DNA from: Teratosphaeria epicoccoides
Taxonomy: Eukaryota > Ascomycota > Dothideomycetes > Mycosphaerellales > Teratosphaeriaceae
Assembly: GCA_021401465.1 (NCBI GenBank)
Contig: JADDMT010000069.1
Span: forward strand, 62,001-126,000
Length of the DNA: 64,000 nucleotides
Direction of reading: 5' to 3'
Positions 58,170 through 64,000 of this stretch are shown in pieces. The notes below the pieces were generated by a model, which searched no databases, was not told where the DNA came from, and was given only the letters and a program-made list of their open reading frames with translations. Numbering within the stretch: position 1 is the stretch's first letter; the number at the start of each line of letters is the position of its first letter. The position numbers were made by a program, and so were the translations under genes.

Positions 58170-58812
58170 GTTGGCAACGGAGCGGGAAGTCAATCAAAGC
58201 CCCGTGCGAAAGCGTCGCCATCCATGAGGTGTATCGAGGCACACAAATACATCTTCTTCTCCAAACCCACAAGACACATCACGCTACGAGCATACTGGTG
58301 CTCTCCGTCACATGTGCCTTCGTTTCAATGCCAAACACCGCCAGTCACGAGCGGATTTCTGTCAGGGAGCAATGTTCCAGAAGTGCCACATGTTGACCAA
58401 TCGCCGCCAGGACATGGCCGTCGAGCGGATGTGTGCCGCCAGATGGGTATGGATGGAGATTATCATGGCTCCCCGGCCGATGATGATGGCGGAGATGTGG
58501 AGCTCTGGCAGGGATTGGCATGTCGGGTCGAGGTTATGCCATGTGGCCCGCGCACCCAGGAAGAGTTGGCCTTTCAAGACACATGACGGGCTTGACGATC
58601 CAGACACGGGGGAATCTCAGCTCGACGTGTCTTTGAGTGCGACTGCCGAGCGCGAAATACGGGATGCGCTTGTCGCTAATACGGCCAGCAATCATGGCGC
58701 GTCAGCAAACACGTGTGCATAGCCACAGCTCGCCTCTGTCTAGCTTGCCAAGCATCACCGAGCAGACAGACAGACGCGCCTGCCCCTCACGCTGCTCCGC
58801 CCGAACATGGAA

Positions 58813-58848
58813 GCTACCTCGGCTACCTCGGCTACCTCAGCTACCTCC
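58813..58848 (+). repeat. 9-bp tandem repeat (GCTACCTCG) x4
   Basis: Four consecutive units of GCTACCTC(G/A/C), with the last base of the final two varying. Confidence 0.85.
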
Positions 58849-59111
58849 GAACAGCAGAGCAGAATTTTCACGCGCTTCACGCTGTCTCACTACGCTTCTC
58901 TGGTAGTCTGGGGCCCCGCAATCGGCCTCGATTTATTATTGCACGCTGCGCTCTGGACTGTAGACTGTCTCTGCCTGCCAAGTCCACCGTCCAAGACACG
59001 TCCATAGCTGTTTCAGCACCTCCTCACTCCCCCTTCGTAAAAGCCAGCGCTGCTGCAGCTGCCAATAGCGTCGCCTGCTGGGTTGGGTTGCATCTCGTCA
59101 CATGCGAGTGA

Positions 59112-59167
59112 GGACGTGAGGACGTGAGAACGTGAGAACGTGAGAACGTGAGAACGTGAGAACGTGA
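59112..59167 (+). repeat. 8-bp tandem repeat (GAACGTGA) x7
   Basis: Seven exact-length units; the first two read GGACGTGA, the other five GAACGTGA. Each unit contains ACGTGA, the core of CRE/bZIP-type and bHLH E-box-like sites. Confidence 0.9.
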
Positions 59168-60366
59168 GAAGGCGCCTGAATGCTTTCTGACTCCTTCTTC
59201 CCCGATCATCACCCTCCCCACCACCACGCTTGCCCCTTGCCCTGACCGCTGCCACTCCGATCTGCCCAGAGGAGGTAAGCAGTGTCAGAGGCTGATGCGG
59301 CAAGCGTCGGTCCATCCTCAGCCTTGTCCCGATCACGTGGAGCATGCCTGTCTGACGGGAGAGCCGGACGCTGGACCGGAAAATGTCTGCTCGGGAAGTG
59401 AAGTGTCGGGAGAGAGACACACCCTATACATGGGTCCGGATTCGATCCCTCGCTTGCCTCCTCACCGTCGCACTCGCCAATATCATGTGTGTCCTTGCGC
59501 TCGCTGACAACGCCACTGGTCTGCCAATCATGTCGACGTGACGAGGTGACACGGATGCCAGAGCTTCTGGCGACCGATCTCCTTGCGATATATTGCAAAC
59601 TGAGTCTGAAGAGATTTAGTCATGGCTATCGGTCGCATTCTGCCTACGAGATGGTCTTTCGTAGAGACGATGAAGATGTTGTCGTCTTTGGTGTGCTATC
59701 GCCCGAAATAGGGGTGAAAATAATCGGAAGCGTTTGACTCGAAAGGCGCTGCAGTGTAGTATGATTTGGCACTACAATCTTGAGGTTTGCCGGAGGAACA
59801 GGAAGTAATGACGGGAGGAAGAGGAAGTCCTACATATACCGGTCGCGGCACGACCGCCCGGCGACCAGATCATGAAGGCTAAGATTTGCATCAATAGGCG
59901 GAAGACTTGACACAAGATGTTCAGCCCTGTTGTAGACTCTACACCTGGCTCGAGACAATGTCAGGATTGGTATCGCTCCCATTCCTTGAAGTTGGATCTC
60001 TCTACTGGCACGATCGTGAAAGAACAGGCTTAGACTTGCCACGTGACTTGCACATCACTGGCGTCCATGTCGACAAAGTGTCGACCGCAGCGCTGGAAGA
60101 GAAAGCTGGATTCTGCAATCACTGCACTCCCATATTGTCCATCCTAGGAGGACTCAGAGATCCTCAGGCAAAGCTCAAACCACTCATCTGACGTGTGCGG
60201 AGCAGTGCTAGATGGCAGGCCTGAGCCCTCCGATTAGGTAGACCATGCCTACAGTGAAGATTCGCTGCTGAGGCCCGAAAAAAAACGTGTCGCAGCCTCG
60301 ATCGCGGCTTATGGTGTGTTGTGCATCAGATCAGCCAAGCTGTGCCGGCGGAGCACACCACGCCGC

Positions 60367-61692
60367 CTAAGCATGCCCATTCGGCACGCCCGTCGTCTTC
60401 GTTTCCATCACTGGCACCGTCATCCCCTTCACCCCAGGCAACATACTCCTCGCACTCGCCCTCGAACTCTGCGCCAAGACGGCATCCATCACCACCAACG
60501 CCGCCATGCTTTCCACAATCGGCACCGCCCTCGGAATCACGCACGGATCATGTCTCCCCTTCGCCTCCAATACACCTACTTCCTCATCATACCCCACAGT
60601 CTGCTGCGCTTGCCCGATCGTGGCCGGAGGCTTGAAAGCGACATTGAAGTAGATGTGCGCGCCATTTGAGATACCGCCTTGAATGCCTCCGCTGTTGTTG
60701 GTCTTGGTTGTCAGACGCGGTCGCCCGGGGACGTTGGACTCGGATTTGACGAAAGGGTCGTTGTGCACGGAGCCTGGGACTTCGCAGCCACGGAAGCCGG
60801 ACCCAATTTCAAAGCCCTTGGTTGCTGGTATGCTAAGCATTGCGTGCGCCAGTGTCGCTTCCAACTTGTCGAAACACGGCTCGCCGAGGCCAGAAGGACA
60901 ATGTCGGATGACGCACGTGACGACTCCGCCGATTGAGTCCTTCCTGTCCCGAAAACCGGCAATGACCTCCTCCATCCTTTTAGTGACCCGTTCATCCGGA
61001 CATCGCACAGGCAGGAATGAATCGACCTGTTCCCGGGTGATGTCATTGATCAGTTTGAGAAAGCCTGGGTTAGTAGCGGCAGTAGGATGCTCCTGGGTCG
61101 GCTCAAACAGCTTCGTCTGTCCCACACTGCTTGTGAAGGCCACAATCTCCACTCCGTAAGCTTGCCTCAGATACTTCTCAGCAATGGCACCCGCTGCGAC
61201 CCTCCCGATCGTCTCCCGCGCCGAACTTCTGCCTCCGCCTGATGAAGCCTTGACGCCGTACTTCTCCAGATACGTCCAATCTGCATGACTCGGGCGCGGG
61301 AAATCATTGATATTCCGCGCCTTCTTCACGGGCTCGCCGTCGAACGCCGCTCTTTGCTTCTCGGCCTCGGCGTGTGCATCGCTCTTGCCTGCCCATTCCG
61401 ACGCTCCTTCCTTGTAATCGTGCGGTCGTTGGTCCTCGTTCATGACCCGCAGCCCAATGGGCGACCCGAGGGTGATGCCCAGCTCCGTGCCAGACTGAAT
61501 CTCCACTTTGTCTTTCTCATTCCGCGGTGTCGTCAGTGCACTCTGTCCTGGTCGCCGTCTGGTCATTTGTGGCTGAATGTCCGCCTCGGTGAGTTGCAGA
61601 CCTGGCGGGCACCCGTCGACAATGGCACCGACCGACTTGCCATGCGATTCGCCGTACGTGCTAACTCTGAAGTACTGTCCGAATGTCGACAT
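60367..61692 (-). CDS. ARO2: Chorismate synthase (441 aa)
   Basis: Single uninterrupted minus-strand ORF from ATG 61692. Seventh shikimate-pathway enzyme: converts 5-enolpyruvylshikimate-3-phosphate to chorismate, precursor of Trp, Tyr, Phe and folate, with reduced FMN as cofactor; cytosolic. Signatures: [19 protein letters not shown] at the N-terminus (first signature), [16 protein letters not shown], the central [18 protein letters not shown] (about 155-172), [28 protein letters not shown] with [11 protein letters not shown], and [16 protein letters not shown] near the C-terminus. Length fits filamentous-fungal enzymes, which are somewhat longer than yeast Aro2 (376 aa) and are bifunctional with an NAD(P)H-dependent flavin reductase activity. 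Nothing looks broken. Confidence 0.96.
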   Translation of the reverse strand: MSTFGQYFRVSTYGESHGKSVGAIVDGCPPGLQLTEADIQPQMTRRRPGQSALTTPRNEKDKVEIQSGTELGITLGSPIGLRVMNEDQRPHDYKEGASEWAGKSDAHAEAEKQRAAFDGEPVKKARNINDFPRPSHADWTYLEKYGVKASSGGGRSSARETIGRVAAGAIAEKYLRQAYGVEIVAFTSSVGQTKLFEPTQEHPTAATNPGFLKLINDITREQVDSFLPVRCPDERVTKRMEEVIAGFRDRKDSIGGVVTCVIRHCPSGLGEPCFDKLEATLAHAMLSIPATKGFEIGSGFRGCEVPGSVHNDPFVKSESNVPGRPRLTTKTNNSGGIQGGISNGAHIYFNVAFKPPATIGQAQQTVGYDEEVGVLEAKGRHDPCVIPRAVPIVESMAALVVMDAVLAQSSRASARSMLPGVKGMTVPVMETKTTGVPNGHA

Positions 61693-62129
61693 GATTGCTA
61701 TCTACGCGTGTCTATGGCCAGCAGCATTACTCGATGTGTGCACAACTTTTTTTGGCGGGGGATTCTGCCTGGGCGCGTCATTGCGGAGGTCGCATACATG
61801 TATGTATGCGGGAACCCGGTCAACGCAGTAGGCAGATCATCTCCACGCTTGGGTACCTACGCACGATGGGGTGGAAGGACAGAAAATGGAATGTGTACTA
61901 GATGCATAGGTAGACAATCACACGCATTCGAATCCCGCACTCAATATCCGCCTGTGCCGTCCCGCAAACCCACCACCAGATTGAAGTTGAAGTATGAGGT
62001 ATTGGGCTTCTGTGAGACGCATACCACAACATCACGCAGATCGTAGGCCTCTCACTCCATCCTCCCGAGCGATCAATCACGTCCTGCCCGGCGCCTTCTA
62101 TCCTTTCTTGTCTACTATTACACACTGAC
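61693..62129. other. Intergenic region between chorismate synthase and porin
   Basis: Both genes are on the minus strand, so this holds the porin 3' region and the chorismate synthase promoter. CATACATGTATGTATG (61792-61807) is a near-palindrome. No coding signal. Confidence 0.4.
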
Positions 62130-63621
62130 TTAACCCTCGAAGGTAAGCGCTGTCCCGATTTTGTGCCCAGCCTCGTTCAGTTTCTGGGTGTCGAGCGAGA
62201 GACCGAGGCCCCAGGTTGTGCCAGCGTTGAGCTTGGTGCTGTAGGCGAGCGCAGCGATACCACGGTCGTTGATCTTGGCCTGGGCCGCGCACAGGTCGTT
62301 AGCCATAATCTTCAGTGTTGGCAGCAGAAAACCCGTGGCTCACCTTGGCGAAGCTATTCGGGTCAAGCTTGTACTTGCTGGCAATCTCGAGTCCGCTGGC
62401 CTTGCTTGTCTGGACGTCATAGCCAGCCTTGGCACCGACCTCTACCGAGCTGTTGACCTTCTGGTAGTAGGAAGCAGCAATGATGCTCAAGTTCTGGATG
62501 CCATTCACCGAAGCGGTGTAGCTTGGTGTTTGGTAGCTCAGGCCCAAACCATACCGCGTGACGGCCGCTTTCTGCACATCGTATGCCGCTTCACCACCAA
62601 CGAGGAAGCCCTCGTGACCTGCAACCAGGTCGACGACCGCGTCGATGTTGCCGTTAGCTTGTGCGTAGTTGACGAAGGCGCGGGAGTGGATGTTGGGGTT
62701 TTTGAATGCCATCGTGATTTTCTGTGCGGCGCTGTTGGGTTTGCTTGGGTTCCACAGGTTCTGTAGATCGATCTTCGCGCCTGGCGCAACGACGTCGGCG
62801 AGCTCGACCTTGGTGTCAAGGAGAGCATTGGTGGCCCATGCTTGGGTGATGGTGACACCTGTTGCGTGTCGCAATGTCAACGAGACTGTTTCTTTTGCGC
62901 CTTGCGCGTGAGGGACCGCATAGCAGAAGAGGTAGATTTGGGTGCGAACGGGTGCAGGCAGGCGAGTCAAAAAGGTCATGCTCCGAATGAAGTTCTGTGG
63001 TGCCTTGCTCTTGCGAGTGCTAGTGGCCTTGCTCTTGCTGGTGCTAGTGGCCTTACTGCTGCTGCTGCTGCTGCGTGCTGGGGTGGATGGGGAAGTATGG
63101 GATTTCTGCGTACCCTGAGGCTTGAGGGTGTGCTTTCCCTCGACCTGTGCCAGAGCAGAGTATGTCAGTGATCTGAGTCTATAATAATGCGTCTGATGTG
63201 GCAGGGCAGATCTCACCGAGCCCGTGGTCACACCGTCAAAGCCCTGCTTGCCCTTGACCGTGACGTTGGTACCGTTTGGAGCCTTGAGCTTGACATCAAG
63301 GGTGGCTGTCAAGACACATCATCAGCAACCTGAGGCAGCCCAGGCATCCTAGGGACTTGTCCAGATCATGCGCACCTTGGCTGGTGTGGTAGAAGTCTTT
63401 GTTGATGAGCTGGAGCAGCCACGTCAATGTCAGCCTTCCATCACTACCCATTCATCTGCGGGAGTGCGCCATCGCATGGATATACGCACGTCGTTGGCAG
63501 CCTTGCCCAAGTCGCCAAATGCTGGGATGGGGAGAGCGAACGAGCTATTGATGTCCTTTGCGAGCTTCTCGGTCGAGCCCACAGGCTTAGGAATCTCGCT
63601 GCTGAAGATTGGGTTCGACAT
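62130..63621 (-). CDS. Mitochondrial outer-membrane porin, VDAC (316 aa, six exons)
   Basis: Exons (complement): 63490-63621, 63376-63409, 63217-63305, 63114-63144, 62344-62858, 62130-62279. Donors GTGCGT, GTGCGC, GTGAGA, GTACGC, GTGAGC; all phases agree. Protein features: PAFGDLGKAAND then LINKDFYHTSQ (start of the canonical porin), KLKAPNGTNVTVKGKQGFD, VEGKHTLKPQGVTITQAW, GHEGFLVGGEAAYDVQKAAV, SIIAASYYQKVNSSVEVGAK, and the C-terminal eukaryotic-porin block AKINDRGIAALAYS ending KIGTALTFEG. It forms the beta-barrel channel for ATP, ADP and metabolites. An extra ~31 residues (MSNPIFSSEIPKPVG...) precede the usual fungal start (about 283 aa in Neurospora). Introns 3 (72 bp) and 4 (255 bp, with Ser-codon and CTG repeats) are stop-free and multiples of three. 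Confidence 0.93.
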
Positions 63622-64000
63622 TGCGAATCTGTCCTTCAGCCTCCCGAGGAACGTAGTAGGCCGTTTGTGCTGCGTGAAGTGAAGATCGTGGATGTGATGG
63701 GAGCTGTTGTTCTGACAAGGAGAGTTTGCTAATCGAAGAGCACGCTGTTGTTTTCACCGCGAGGGTCCAAGCTCCCTTTGCCGGGGCGTTTAGAGATCCC
63801 GGAGGTGATTGGTTTTTTACACTTACCTCCCCGTTCAATGGCCACTGTTGCAGACCTTCGTGCTCCGTGTGAAGCATCGCAGACATAGCCATCGTGCTTT
63901 TCAGGCAAAAATGTCAGCGGGAGATCGGAAGGTTGAATGCACAAGCAAATGCGCACATGCCCAAAAAGATCGGCACAGACACAGGGATGATCTGAGGAGA
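63622..64000. promoter_or_regulatory. 5' region of the porin gene
   Basis: Upstream DNA of a minus-strand gene. No separate gene supported; short frames on both strands. The window ends here. Confidence 0.4.

Larger units (their letters stand above)
58170..60366. other. Long intergenic region with short tandem repeats
   Basis: About 2.2 kb without a supported gene. Frames on both strands are short and lack family resemblance. One plus frame near 59960-60190 (FLEVGSLYWHDRE) faintly recalls fungal aminoglycoside-phosphotransferase-like proteins, but only as a scrap. Two simple repeats are listed separately. Confidence 0.4.

Noticed and set aside
59907..60191. Possible aminoglycoside-phosphotransferase-like gene
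   Set aside because: Only one short segment resembles the family; no kinase motifs (HGD, DFD) seen nearby.
61285..62046. 253-aa plus-strand ORF over chorismate synthase
   Set aside because: Antisense shadow of a highly conserved enzyme.

Overview
The window comes from a filamentous ascomycete, most likely a Dothideomycete. The evidence is short spliceosomal introns (about 50-100 bp, usually GTACGT/GTGAGT donors with a CTAAC/CTGAC branch site), fungal housekeeping genes (RAD52, KEX1, chorismate synthase, porin), several small secreted cysteine-rich proteins, and a repeat island mutated in the manner of repeat-induced point mutation (RIP). The genus cannot be fixed from sequence alone.

Positions 1-36160 are a transposon graveyard with no intact host gene. 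It is built from nested Ty3/Gypsy LTR retrotransposons carrying chromodomains. F (1-2351, minus) is interrupted by D (2352-8051, plus, same family). C (8052-15026, plus) has two 470 bp LTRs. A (15027-18080) and B (to 24671) are minus copies of a second family in tandem. A truncated family-1 LTR follows (24672-24955), then the 3' end of a further element G (24956-26644). A pogo/Fot1-type DNA transposon remnant is split by the full-length element E (27301-35835, minus, exact 5-bp target duplication GTAAG), and E's own 5' LTR is split by a 360 bp solo LTR (target duplication CCTAG). Almost every TGG codon has become TAG, and His/Cys codons have become Tyr, so gag-pol is dead throughout. Each element family also carries, or keeps a remnant of, an extra ORF on the strand opposite gag-pol, between the chromodomain and the 3' LTR. 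In several of them it encodes a C-X2-C-X6-C protein with basic or coiled-coil segments. This is the least explained structure in the window.

Positions 36161-64000 are gene-bearing DNA without RIP-like mutation. Next to the repeat border are two six-cysteine small secreted proteins (36543, 37599). A secreted S33 TAP-like hydrolase follows (38737-40978, minus). Positions 42018-44697 hold polyketide synthase KS and KR scraps and a broken MFS exporter, the remains of a secondary-metabolite locus. Then come a GT34 (Mnn10/Gma12-type) glycosyltransferase, RAD52 and KEX1 (divergent pair), and a run of secreted-protein genes: a Cys-containing beta-rich protein with a 19-nt microexon, a 75-aa cysteine-rich protein, and a 461-aa secreted protein. 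Last are chorismate synthase and a mitochondrial porin (VDAC) with an N-terminal extension and two stop-free, in-frame introns.

The housekeeping genes act in separate processes: recombinational repair, Golgi processing and glycosylation, the shikimate pathway, and the mitochondrial outer membrane. They do not form a pathway. The accessory genes fit a compartmented genome in which secreted, possibly host- or environment-facing genes lie next to a repeat island. Exon models were deduced by eye from splice motifs, reading-frame continuity and family resemblance.
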